DNA from: Aulosira sp. FACHB-615
Lineage (GTDB): Bacteria; Cyanobacteriota; Cyanobacteriia; Cyanobacteriales; Nostocaceae
Length of the DNA: 64,000 bases
Assembly (NCBI RefSeq): GCF_014698045.1
Contig: NZ_JACJSE010000008.1
Span: forward strand, 1-64,000
Direction: 5' to 3'
Shown: positions 52,501 to 60,754 of the stretch, piece after piece
How the letters are laid out: every line of letters starts with the position of its first letter
Position numbering within the stretch: position 1 is the first letter of the stretch
Translations under genes and position numbers: made by a program
The notes under the pieces: generated by a model
Database searches by the model: none
Seen by the model: only the letters and a program-made list of their open reading frames with translations
Told to the model about the DNA's origin: nothing

Positions 52501-53648
52501 GCTCTGGTCGTCCTTACCGAGTCAGTCCTGGCGCGGTGTTGCAAATAGAAGATGGCGATTTGGTACAGCGCGGCGATAACTTAGTGCTGTTGGTCTTTGA
52601 ACGCGCTAAAACCGGAGACATCATTCAAGGTTTACCACGGATTGAAGAACTTCTGGAAGCTCGGAAACCAAAAGAAGCATGTATTTTGGTACGCCGTGGT
52701 GGAGAAGTCAAGGTGGTTTATGGTGATGGCGATGAAGCGATCGCAGTGAAAATTGTCGAATCCAATGGTGTAGTCACCGACTATCCCCTTGGCCCTGGAC
52801 AAAACCTGATTGTTCCTGATGGTTATCACGTCACCGCCGGACAACCAATCACCGATGGCCCATCTAACCCCCACGAAATTCTGGAAATCTTCTTCAGCTT
52901 GGGTTCTGAGGATGGAGTCTACGCTTGCGCCAGCCATGCACTACAGAAAGTGCAAACATTCTTGGTGAACGAAGTGCAGTTAGTGTATCAGTCCCAAGGG
53001 ATTGATATTGCCGACAAACACATTGAAGTAATTGTCCGCCAGATGACCAACAAAGTGCGGATTGATGATGGTGGTGATACTACCATGCTTCCTGGTGAGT
53101 TGGTGGAACTGCGCCAAGTTGAACAAGTCAACGAAGCAATGGCCATTACTGGTGGTGCAAGAGCGCAATATACACCAGTATTGTTAGGTATTACCAAAGC
53201 ATCCTTGAATACAGACAGCTTTATCTCGGCTGCATCCTTCCAAGAAACAACTAGGGTATTGACGGAAGCAGCAATTGAAGGTAAATCTGACTGGCTGCGG
53301 GGTCTGAAAGAGAACGTAATTATCGGACGCTTGATTCCGGCGGGTACTGGTTACAATACCTATGATGAACCTGGTGCGATCGATGATTACTCAACTTTGG
53401 ATACTTCCAGTGTCTTGGATGAAGTTGATGATCCTCTGGATATGGTGTTAGACGATCGCACTGCCCGCGCCTACAATTTAGATGCGCCTTCCCTGACTGA
53501 AGGTACTTATGGTAGCCGACGCACAGGATCAATTTTGGATGAAGATGATTTAATTATCGATGGAGTTCATGAAGTCCACGACCTCATACCTGATGACGAA
53601 GAGGATGAATACGAGGAAGTTGACGAAGATGATGATTTCGATATGTAA
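49587..53648 (+). CDS. rpoC2: RNA polymerase beta-prime subunit (C-terminal part)
   Basis: The 1353 residues include the trigger-loop entry ([20 protein letters not shown]), the long cyanobacterial insertion SI3 inside the trigger loop (roughly residues 345-970), and the C-terminal bridge and jaw regions ([33 protein letters not shown]). The C-terminus is very acidic ([15 protein letters not shown]). SI3 is characteristic of cyanobacterial RNA polymerase. Start ATG 49587 is preceded by overlapping ATGs in the heptamer spacer. Confidence 0.98.
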   Translation: [1353 protein letters not shown]

Positions 53649-53672
53649 ATCGTTAGTGAATAATTAGTTAGG

Positions 53673-53704
53673 AAAGGCAAGAGAAAATTTTCTTTTGCCT
53701 TTTT
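53673..53704 (+). terminator. Rho-independent terminator of rpoBC1C2
   Basis: AAAGGCAAGAGAAAA (53673-53687) pairs with TTTTCTTTTGCCTTT (53689-53703) with one mismatch, ending in a T-rich tract. It ends the operon. Confidence 0.8.
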
Positions 53705-53874
53705 CTTTTGACTATTTTGAGAAAATTATGTTTTATCCACAAACATAGTCTTAAACTATGCTTCGACTGTTATATAGTAATTTTCATGGGAATGAATTAC
53801 AAGAGAAAATAATTAACCGCCGATAAATACCGATGATTTTTTTGTAGAAAATTTAAATTAACAATATTTTATAT

Positions 53875-54423
53875 ATGACTAACGAAATAAATAATCCGTC
53901 TTTAGCAAATCTAGAATATTTTCCTTACATTGATGCAGAGGGAAAACTCCCGGAAATATTTCAAGGAAAAATAGGTGTGTATGCAATTTTTAATCATGAT
54001 CAATTGCTCCAGTTTGTCGGATATTCTCGTGATGTTTATTCTAGTTTGCAACAACATTTAGTGCGTCAACCAGAACAATGTTATTGGGTGAAAGTACAAA
54101 CTATTGAACGTCCTAGTCGGACAGTTTTAGAAAATATTGAAAATGCTTGGATTGCTGAAAATGGCACAATACCTCCAGGTAATGGTGAAAATAAAGAAAA
54201 ATGGACACAACCAATTAACGTCAAAAATTTGATGACAGCAGAAGAACAAGCAAGTTATCACAATCCTGCTAATGATGAGTTAGCACAAATCAAAGTTGTC
54301 AAAAATGTGGCACGAAGGGTAGAAGCGGAAATTTTCAAAGTTTTAGAATCTCGTGGGTTGCAATTACAACTGCGGTTTAATCCTAAATTGAAGGAAGAAG
54401 GATTACTCGATTTGAAGTCTTGA
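53875..54423 (+). CDS. GIY-YIG-like protein, nuclease motif weak
   Basis: The N-terminal half resembles a GIY-YIG domain: GVYAIFNHDQLLQFVGYSRD (GVY for GIY and FVG for YIG, with the conserved Arg as R in YSRD), then a Glu in ENIENAWIAENG. The family's two hallmark triplets are altered, so cleavage activity is uncertain. The C-terminus (VVKNVARRVEAEIFKVLESR) is helical. It stands alone after the rpo operon and is convergent with the CHAT gene. Confidence 0.65.
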   Translation: MTNEINNPSLANLEYFPYIDAEGKLPEIFQGKIGVYAIFNHDQLLQFVGYSRDVYSSLQQHLVRQPEQCYWVKVQTIERPSRTVLENIENAWIAENGTIPPGNGENKEKWTQPINVKNLMTAEEQASYHNPANDELAQIKVVKNVARRVEAEIFKVLESRGLQLQLRFNPKLKEEGLLDLKS

Positions 54424-54518
54424 TAAGTAGAAGGAATAAATTAAACCTAACTTAAGATGACTTGGTTTCGATATTTCGACAGGCTCTTCGTTTTGATGCG
54501 TAAATTCTAATTTAATTA

Positions 54519-57500
54519 TTATCTCCACTCACCTTGTAAGGTAAAACCAGCCCAGTAATAAGGTGCAGAATAGTTTTCATCTCGCCACAGTTCTAACCTT
54601 GCTTCTCGCAGTGCCGCCGCCGGGGTTAATTCTTGTTTGAGAACTTTGGTATAAAATGCTTTCATCAATTGGGATGTTGCTTCATCATCCACATTCCATA
54701 AACTGACTAACACACGCGGACTACCAGCGTACATAAATCCTCTGGCTAATCCAACTAATCCTTCGCCTTTGATTTGTTGGCTTATACCAGTTTCGCAAGC
54801 ACTAAGGACAATCAAATCTGCGGGTAGTTTGAGATTAAAAATATCTTGCAGTCGCAAAAAGCCATTTTGCAACATCCCTTTTTCGTCAAATAGTGACAGT
54901 ACTACACCAGATAAGGACGGATTTTTGGTATCTAAAATGCCGTGGGTAGCAAAATGAATGATGCGGTATTCACTCAGTTGAGAACTAGTGACAAAATTTC
55001 GGTTAGCAGCAAAGTCTAATGCTTGCAGAGTCAGAGATTTTGGCACTAAAGCTAAAATTCCCTCGGCTTCTTGGCGAGTGAAAGATAAACGCTCAAAAGA
55101 AAAATTAGGGTTGATGAAGGGAATGTTTGGCTTGGGTATGGGTTTATGGAGAATTCTAGTCAGGCGTTCATCATCATAGCTAAATACAGCATCTGCAATC
55201 ACGGCTAGGGTTTTGGGGGGTGTTTTGCGTTCTTTGTGTTCGCGCCTAATGACGGCTAAAGTAGAAGCGGATGGTATATAAAGAACTTCGTTACTTTCTA
55301 GCAGAGGTCTGATGTTTTTACCGGATGTTCCGGGTTGAGCTAAGGCCGAAAATGGCAGATATTGTAATGCACCATCACCAACTATTACCAGGCGCTTGTT
55401 TTTGATTTTTTCGGCGACTGGTTCTAACAACATTTGATTGAGTTTTTCGAGTACTTCGTAACTACTAAAAGCACCTAAACCAGAACTTGCATCTATTTTG
55501 ATGTTGGCTGTCAGGTTGTAGTAACGTATTTTCAATAAATAGTTAAATTGCTTAACAACTTTTTCAATCTCTGAGCGTTTAGGTAATTCATAACTACTAA
55601 TACTATTTTTACTAACTGCCCATAAATAACTGCGTTCTTCACCCAGGGCGTATTCTAATAACAGCGTTTCGTCATCTAGTACTTGCTGTTGAATTTCTTT
55701 AAGAGAGAGGGGTTGGGGTTGAGTGAGTGCAGCATATTTGGGACTGGTAAATCTGATTTTGGCTTGGACTTCTTGATATTCTTTGAGAAGTGAGGTTAAT
55801 TCGTTTTCTAAGGCTTGGGCTTGTTCTGGGGTGTATTGACCACTGTTGTAGAGTTCTAAACGCAGTTTCTCTGTTGCATTTAGTCGTTGTTGCAAGTTTT
55901 GTTCTGCTTCTAGTAATTTAGGTTCTACACCTTGGCGAATATCAGCATTAGCTTCTGTGAGTAGTTCCAACAAACTGCGAGAACGATATTTTTCACTGTT
56001 TTGTAATGCTAAAGCATCGTAGCCTTGCTGGGGATATTTTTTGTGCAACTGCATTAATAAGTCATTGGCAAACTCGTAAATAGTTTGTTGGGAAGCAAAA
56101 TAAGATGTACGTAGTTGTTCGTTGGTAATTTTAGTCCGGAGATTTTCGATAATTTTAATAGCTGCTTCAACTTTAACTAGAGATTCTTTGAGGTTGTCCC
56201 TGTTACGTTCTAAATAAGCAATGTTATAGAGAGTGATGGCTTCCCCGGCTTTATCTTTCATTTGCCGTCTGAGGGGGAGTGACTGGTTGTAATATGCTAA
56301 GGCTTGTTGTGTGTCTCCCAGAACAGTGTAAACACCACCAATGTTATTTAGGGTTGTTGCTTCTCCGGCTTTGTCTCTGACTTGCCGTGATAAAAATAAA
56401 GATTGGTTGTAATATTGAAGTGCTTCTTGTCTTTCGCCTAATGAGTCATAAACACGGCCGATATTATTCAAGGTAACAGCTTCGCCTGTTCTATCCCCGA
56501 CTTGCCGTCTTAAAGGCATAGATTGATTGTAGTGTTTGAGTGCTTGTTGTTTGTCTCCTAATAAGTCGTAGACACGGCCGATATTATTCAGGGTAACAGC
56601 TTCGCCTGTTTTATCGCCAATTTGCCGCCTTAAAGGCAAAGATTGATTGTAGTATTTTAAAGCTTGTTGTTTATCTCCCAAAGCAGAATAAATACCGCCA
56701 AGGTTATTTAGGGTTGTAGCTTCCCCGGCTTTATCCTCTACTTTTCGTGATAAATTTAGGGATTGGTTATAAAATTCTAGAGCCTTTTGTTTGTCTCCTA
56801 AAGCGTCGTAGACACCACCAATATTGTTGAGAGTAGTAGCTTCGCCTGTTTTATCTCCAACTTCTCGTCTTAAGGGCAAAGATTGATTGTAGTATTTGAG
56901 TGCTTGCTGTTTGTCTGCTAAGGAATCGTAGACACGGCCAATATTATTAAGAGTGACTGCTTGTCCGGTTTTATCTTCGACTTTTCTAGATAAGTTGAGG
57001 GACTGATTGTAATAGTTGAGTGCTTGCTGTTTGTCTCCTAACGCATCATAAATCCCAGCGATATTGTTGAGAGTGATTGCCTCGCCTGTTGGATCTGAAA
57101 TTTGCCGTCTTAAGGACATAGATTGGTTGTAGTACATTAATGCCTGGTGTTTATCTCCTAAAGCATCGTAGACACCGCCAATGTTATTCAGAGTTGTTGC
57201 TTGACCGTTTTTATCGTTGACTTGTTGTGATAAAAGTAGAGATTTGCTGTAGTATGTCAAAGCTTGCTGTTTGTCTCCCAAAGCATCATAAACACCACCA
57301 ATGTTATTAAGGGTGATTGCTTCTTGAGCTTTATCGCCCATTTTGCGTGAAATGGGTAGGGATTGATTGTAGTATTTTAGTGCTTGCTGTTTTTCTCCCA
57401 AGGCGTTGTAGACACTACCGATGTTATTGAGAGTGATTGCTTGCCAGATTAAATCTCCTAGTTGTTCTGATAAAGAGAGAGATTGGTTATAGCAATCCAA

Positions 57501-57992
57501 TGCTTTTTTTTTGTCTCCCAAGGCATCATAAACACCACCAATATTATTAAGAGTAACTGCTTGACCGGCTATATCTCTAATTTGTTGTGTCAAAGATAAG
57601 GACTGGTTAAAAAATATTAAGGCTTGCTGTTTATCGCCTAAAGCATTATAAATAAAACCAAGCTCGTTAAGTGTGGTGGCTTGTTGTTTGATATTTCCAG
57701 TTTGTTGCCAAAGTTTTAAGGCGGTTTCAAATTTAGCGATCGCTTGCTTGAAAGATGTTGCTGTTCCTAGCTTGAGTAGCTCTTCTCCTTCTTGAAATAT
57801 TTGCTCGGCGCTAGAATTATTAACTACTGATGAATCTATTTGTGCTTGTAGGGTAATATTGGGGGCATAATCTCTAGCAGCTACACCTGATTCAGCAAAC
57901 ATTGTAATGCTGACTAAGAGAAGGGAAAGGTGGCTAGTAAACGCTACTAAAAATCTTCTTGGTTTCTGGTGACGTTTGATTCTCTTAGTCAT
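54519..57992 (-). CDS. Secreted TPR-CHAT protein
   Basis: The 1157-residue protein has an N-terminal signal-like helix (FTSHLSLLLVSITMFAESGV), then about twelve 40-residue TPR units (104-583, consensus EATTLNNIGGVYDALGDKQQ and ALKYYNQSLPLRRQxGDKTG) and a degenerate one, a linker, and a C-terminal CHAT domain with the caspase-like dyad: HFATHG (His1017) and SACETG (Cys1066). Both catalytic residues are present, so it is probably an active protease-like enzyme. Fusion of TPR and CHAT is common in cyanobacteria; the role is mostly unknown. The signal suggests action outside the cytoplasm. A degenerate CHAT relic lies just upstream at 58374-58735. Confidence 0.88.
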   Translation of the reverse strand: MTKRIKRHQKPRRFLVAFTSHLSLLLVSITMFAESGVAARDYAPNITLQAQIDSSVVNNSSAEQIFQEGEELLKLGTATSFKQAIAKFETALKLWQQTGNIKQQATTLNELGFIYNALGDKQQALIFFNQSLSLTQQIRDIAGQAVTLNNIGGVYDALGDKKKALDCYNQSLSLSEQLGDLIWQAITLNNIGSVYNALGEKQQALKYYNQSLPISRKMGDKAQEAITLNNIGGVYDALGDKQQALTYYSKSLLLSQQVNDKNGQATTLNNIGGVYDALGDKHQALMYYNQSMSLRRQISDPTGEAITLNNIAGIYDALGDKQQALNYYNQSLNLSRKVEDKTGQAVTLNNIGRVYDSLADKQQALKYYNQSLPLRREVGDKTGEATTLNNIGGVYDALGDKQKALEFYNQSLNLSRKVEDKAGEATTLNNLGGIYSALGDKQQALKYYNQSLPLRRQIGDKTGEAVTLNNIGRVYDLLGDKQQALKHYNQSMPLRRQVGDRTGEAVTLNNIGRVYDSLGERQEALQYYNQSLFLSRQVRDKAGEATTLNNIGGVYTVLGDTQQALAYYNQSLPLRRQMKDKAGEAITLYNIAYLERNRDNLKESLVKVEAAIKIIENLRTKITNEQLRTSYFASQQTIYEFANDLLMQLHKKYPQQGYDALALQNSEKYRSRSLLELLTEANADIRQGVEPKLLEAEQNLQQRLNATEKLRLELYNSGQYTPEQAQALENELTSLLKEYQEVQAKIRFTSPKYAALTQPQPLSLKEIQQQVLDDETLLLEYALGEERSYLWAVSKNSISSYELPKRSEIEKVVKQFNYLLKIRYYNLTANIKIDASSGLGAFSSYEVLEKLNQMLLEPVAEKIKNKRLVIVGDGALQYLPFSALAQPGTSGKNIRPLLESNEVLYIPSASTLAVIRREHKERKTPPKTLAVIADAVFSYDDERLTRILHKPIPKPNIPFINPNFSFERLSFTRQEAEGILALVPKSLTLQALDFAANRNFVTSSQLSEYRIIHFATHGILDTKNPSLSGVVLSLFDEKGMLQNGFLRLQDIFNLKLPADLIVLSACETGISQQIKGEGLVGLARGFMYAGSPRVLVSLWNVDDEATSQLMKAFYTKVLKQELTPAAALREARLELWRDENYSAPYYWAGFTLQGEWR
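56244..57683 (-). repeat. Twelve 120-bp TPR tandem repeats
   Basis: Twelve consecutive units of 40 codons encode the TPR array of the CHAT protein. The units keep frame and are similar at DNA level, so copy number could change by recombination. Confidence 0.88.
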
Positions 57993-58373
57993 AACAGCAT
58001 TTTTTCACAAGAAGTTGTATCTGCTTCACTATACTTTTAGGCATTGGCAAGCTTGTAATTTTTAAGAAAAAAAACCGACTATAGATATAAAAATCTGATT
58101 TTATTTCTGAATTTACTTGTGTTATCAGGCAGTAAGGAATATGTAGGAGTGGGTTGACTCAATGAATCTGTGGGTAAACAAAATTTTTCCTCAACCCGCA
58201 CGTACAGGAGTAAAAAATAAGCTTTATTTTAGGTTTATTGATTTTTTCCCAAATTAAATATTAGTTTTATGGATAGCATTACTATTTCTCTTAACTTCAA
58301 TAGAGACAATCACTTTTAATTCAAAAACTCAAATATACTATCACCTATCTCTAAAAAATCCTTGTATTAGATA
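57993..58373. other. Spacer upstream of the TPR-CHAT gene
   Basis: About 380 bases, AT-rich, no ORF. It should hold the promoter of the TPR-CHAT gene. The sequence changes to the CHAT pseudogene at 58374. Confidence 0.45.
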
Positions 58374-58735
58374 TCACTTCCACTCAGCTTGTAAAATCCA
58401 TGACTTACGCAAAAATTCCCAAAAAGCTTAATTTATCGTAGACGCGCAAACGGCTTCCCGCAGGGTAGAACGCCAAGAAATCGTAGAGTCTGCGTAAGTC
58501 TTAAAATCAAAGCTGCTCAATCATTAGGAATAGAATAATTTCTTGTCAGAGTTTTAATTGAGCTTTTCGTATAGCTGCCGCAGGTGTTACTTTTTGTTTT
58601 AATATTTCGGTATAAAATCTTTGCAATCAATTTTGCTGTGTCCTCATTATCTACGCTCCACAAACTCAATAAGACTTTAAAGCTACACTCATACATCAAT
58701 TTTCTTGTTAAGCATACCAATCTGCGTTTTGACGC
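58374..58735 (-). pseudogene. Relic of a CHAT-domain gene, split by a small element
   Basis: Reading the minus strand, residues LMYECSFKVLLSLWSVDNED match the CHAT region FMYAGSPRVLVSLWNVDDEA of the neighbour. In a shifted frame FYTEILKQKVTPAAAIRKAQ follows (compare FYTKVLKQELTPAAALREAR), and then RNYSIPND, a stop in place of Trp, and, after an inserted element at 58399-58501, the tail. Joining across the element restores ALILQAEWK with a stop at 58374-58376, which matches GFTLQGEWR of the neighbour. The relic thus has two frameshifts, a nonsense codon and an insertion. Only the last ~110 residues remain. Confidence 0.85.
58399..58501. mobile_element. ~103-bp MITE-like element inside the CHAT pseudogene
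   Basis: The ends carry GACTTACGCA (58402-58411) and its reverse complement (58491-58500). The 7 bases TAAAATC occur just outside both ends (58392-58398 and 58502-58508), a target duplication. The interior has ACGGCTTCCCGCAGGGTAG, a motif common in Nostocales repeats. No transposase is encoded. Confidence 0.75.
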
Positions 58736-58968
58736 AGTAGGATTTGCTTGTTGTGTTTCTGTATGTGTTTGTTGGGCAATGTTTACTGGATAACGCCAGC
58801 CGTTGCTGTACTTGATTTAGCAAATATCAAATCCTCATGTTTTTTTCAATATACTTCTATGTAGTGTGATGACTGGTGTTTTTAATAAAATTTTTTACTC
58901 TCACGCACAGACACGGAGGTGCTGAGAGTAAAAGTTGACAAAAAGGCATATTGCTTTCTGATTTTGGC

Positions 58969-59160
58969 AAAATGTTGACTGAGAATGTCAAATTACTTAC
59001 TCATCTTGGTGTTTTCCGCAAGCAAAATGCCAAAATACTTGCTCAAAATACCAAAGTGTTTTCTCATTTCAGTTAATTGTGTACTCATTTTGGTGTTTTC
59101 CGCAAACAAAATGCCAAAATACTTACTCAAAACTTCAAATTGCTGACTAATTTTCGTAAA
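58969..59160 (+). repeat. 21-bp/7-residue tandem repeat region
   Basis: About nine degenerate 21-base units, each made of three 7-base steps, encode heptapeptides such as ENVKLLT, QNAKILA, QNTKVFS, QNAKILT and QNFKLLT. An 84-bp block (12 heptamers) is duplicated: 58998-59048 and 59082-59132 are near-identical. The frame has one stop (TAA 59074-59076); an ORF of 34 residues starts at ATG 58972. It lies between the CHAT pseudogene and the gene at 59293. Coding status unclear. Confidence 0.75.
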
Positions 59161-59292
59161 TCACGCAAGCATTAAAGACATTGCAGTGTAACAAAAGCCG
59201 TTGTAAATTTGCTGGAATTTTCTCAGGCTGAAAATTATAAATATTTTTTAAGGTAAAGAATATTTGCCGTACTGTATTTCAAGGTGTATATT

Positions 59293-59718
59293 ATGGCTCG
59301 AAAAAAAAGAAGTTCAAAGATATTAGAAAAAGCTGTGCGTCGCGCCGCTAGTATCAATTCTATTGATCCCTATTTAGATTTAGGTAATGGTCTTTCTTTA
59401 CCAGCTTTTTCAAATTTGATAGAGCAAATGCGAACTAAAGAAAATTTATATAATACGGCTCTTTCTAATTTAGATAAGTTATATCGGGAAATGCTAGAAA
59501 CTGAGGGCGAGTTGGCAGATATGACAGAACACATGCTACTTGGTGTTGCAACTCGATACGGCAAAAGCAGTGTAGAGTATGGGATGGCAGGCGGAGTTCC
59601 AAAAAGTCAGCGTTACAAAAAACGTCGCGGCGAGTCATTAACTGCTAATTCTGAGCAACCTACAATTGTTACCAGTCTCAACAATCAAAACGGCAATAAA
59701 CCAACAGTGATTAGTTAG
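59293..59718 (+). CDS. Hypothetical basic/helical protein
   Basis: The 141-residue protein starts MARKKRSSKILEKAVRRAAS and continues with helices (LIEQMRTKENLYNTALSNLD; YREMLETEGELADMTEHMLL) and a basic motif SQRYKKRRGESL followed by an Asn/Thr-rich tail. GTG 59284 is an alternative start. It looks like a small cytoplasmic or nucleic-acid-associated cyanobacterial protein. I do not recognise a family. Confidence 0.6.
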   Translation: MARKKRSSKILEKAVRRAASINSIDPYLDLGNGLSLPAFSNLIEQMRTKENLYNTALSNLDKLYREMLETEGELADMTEHMLLGVATRYGKSSVEYGMAGGVPKSQRYKKRRGESLTANSEQPTIVTSLNNQNGNKPTVIS

Positions 59719-59830
59719 GGAAATTTTAGCAAGAAAAATTAGGGCGATCGCATAGACAATTCCAGGAAGAGAAATATCCCATTGTTCTAAGAAAGGAGAT
59801 TATCCTGATTTTAAATGCGATCGCTCTAAT

Positions 59831-60178
59831 TTAAGTTGTACCAAACTCAGTAAACTGACGAATGTATGGCTCATGAAAAGCCAAAATAATATCTTGCTTT
59901 GGTACTCCCATTTCTACCAATCGATTGGCAATTCCTTCTTCAGTGCCATCATGTTGAATCCAAATTTTGCCATCTTTAATATCAAGATGTAAAATACAGC
60001 CAAAATCGCGTTGATTACCTCGCCAACCAACATACAGTAATTGATAATGGTCTTGCCGTTCGTCAAAAATTGTTTGCACTTCATACTCTTCGGCCGTCAA
60101 TTTTTGTTGAATTGCGGCTCGTTGTTGTCTTTCAGAAAGAAGATGTTCGATGTATTGGCGATATTGTTCTACAGCCAT
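59831..60178 (-). CDS. xisI: XisI-family protein
   Basis: The 115 residues match XisI (fdxN-element excision controlling factor): VEQYRQYIEHLLSERQQRAA, then YQLLYVGWRGNQRDFGCILH, KIWIQHDGTEEGIANRLVEM and ending QDIILAFHEPYIRQFTEF. In Anabaena XisH and XisI are needed for excision of the fdxN element, but similar pairs occur widely. The start overlaps the xisH stop by 10 bases, so they are coupled. No fdxN element or recombinase is in this window. Confidence 0.9.
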   Translation of the reverse strand: MAVEQYRQYIEHLLSERQQRAAIQQKLTAEEYEVQTIFDERQDHYQLLYVGWRGNQRDFGCILHLDIKDGKIWIQHDGTEEGIANRLVEMGVPKQDIILAFHEPYIRQFTEFGTT

Positions 60179-60579
60179 TGAGAAATCACCTCAGCTTGTA
60201 CATCATAAATAATCAGTCGTAACTGATATTTTTTAACAGATACAGCAATAAACCTTCGTTGAAAAAAACTTTCATAAATTGGTAAACGAACTGCCAAATA
60301 TAGTTGGCGTTCTGGTTCAATTTGATCTAAAGCATCTCGATAGTTTAAAAACTGCCCCAACGCAGTATGAAAATCAGAGACATTCGAGGGACTCAGAAAA
60401 CTTTTAATCTCCACTGCTATTTTTCTGCCCTCTTGTTCTGCTGCTAAAAGCTGTTCTGCTGCTAAATCAATCTCAAAATCTACATCATCTACATTAATTT
60501 CATAAGGGTCAGCAGTAATCTTCCAACCGTCTTTTTCTAAAGCGTTTCTGACAATATAATGAAATCTATCTTTTGCCAT
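60169..60579 (-). CDS. xisH: XisH-family protein (PD-(D/E)XK-like core)
   Basis: The 136-residue protein starts MAKDRFHYIVRNALEKDGWK and contains FEIDLAAEQLLAAEQEGRKI followed by AVEIKSFLSPSNVSDFHTAL. The D...ExK arrangement (FEIDLAAE ... VEIK) suggests a restriction-nuclease-like fold. ATG 60579 is preferred to an upstream start at 60594. It is paired with xisI downstream. The XisHI pair outside its element may act as another kind of system, for example toxin-antitoxin or an RNA-guided partner; this is conjecture. Confidence 0.9.
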   Translation of the reverse strand: MAKDRFHYIVRNALEKDGWKITADPYEINVDDVDFEIDLAAEQLLAAEQEGRKIAVEIKSFLSPSNVSDFHTALGQFLNYRDALDQIEPERQLYLAVRLPIYESFFQRRFIAVSVKKYQLRLIIYDVQAEVISQWL

Positions 60580-60754
60580 AGCAGTTAAAAGCACCTAGCA
60601 CAGCACCATCAAAAATAATTTGTGGCTGCTGTAAAGCCATAATTCATCCCAGCCCAGGTTTATTTTATATACACTCTCACAATCCCACAAGGGAACATTA
60701 TTTGTTTTGGCATCGTGATGTACATTTAAATATGGCGGACATATTGAACTGTTC

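Noticed and set aside
58399..58501. Intact insertion sequence
   Set aside because: Only about 103 bases with no transposase ORF; a non-autonomous element fits better.
58972..59076. 34-residue ORF treated as a real gene
   Set aside because: Kept only as part of the repeat region: no ribosome binding site of note and the repeat frame continues past its stop.
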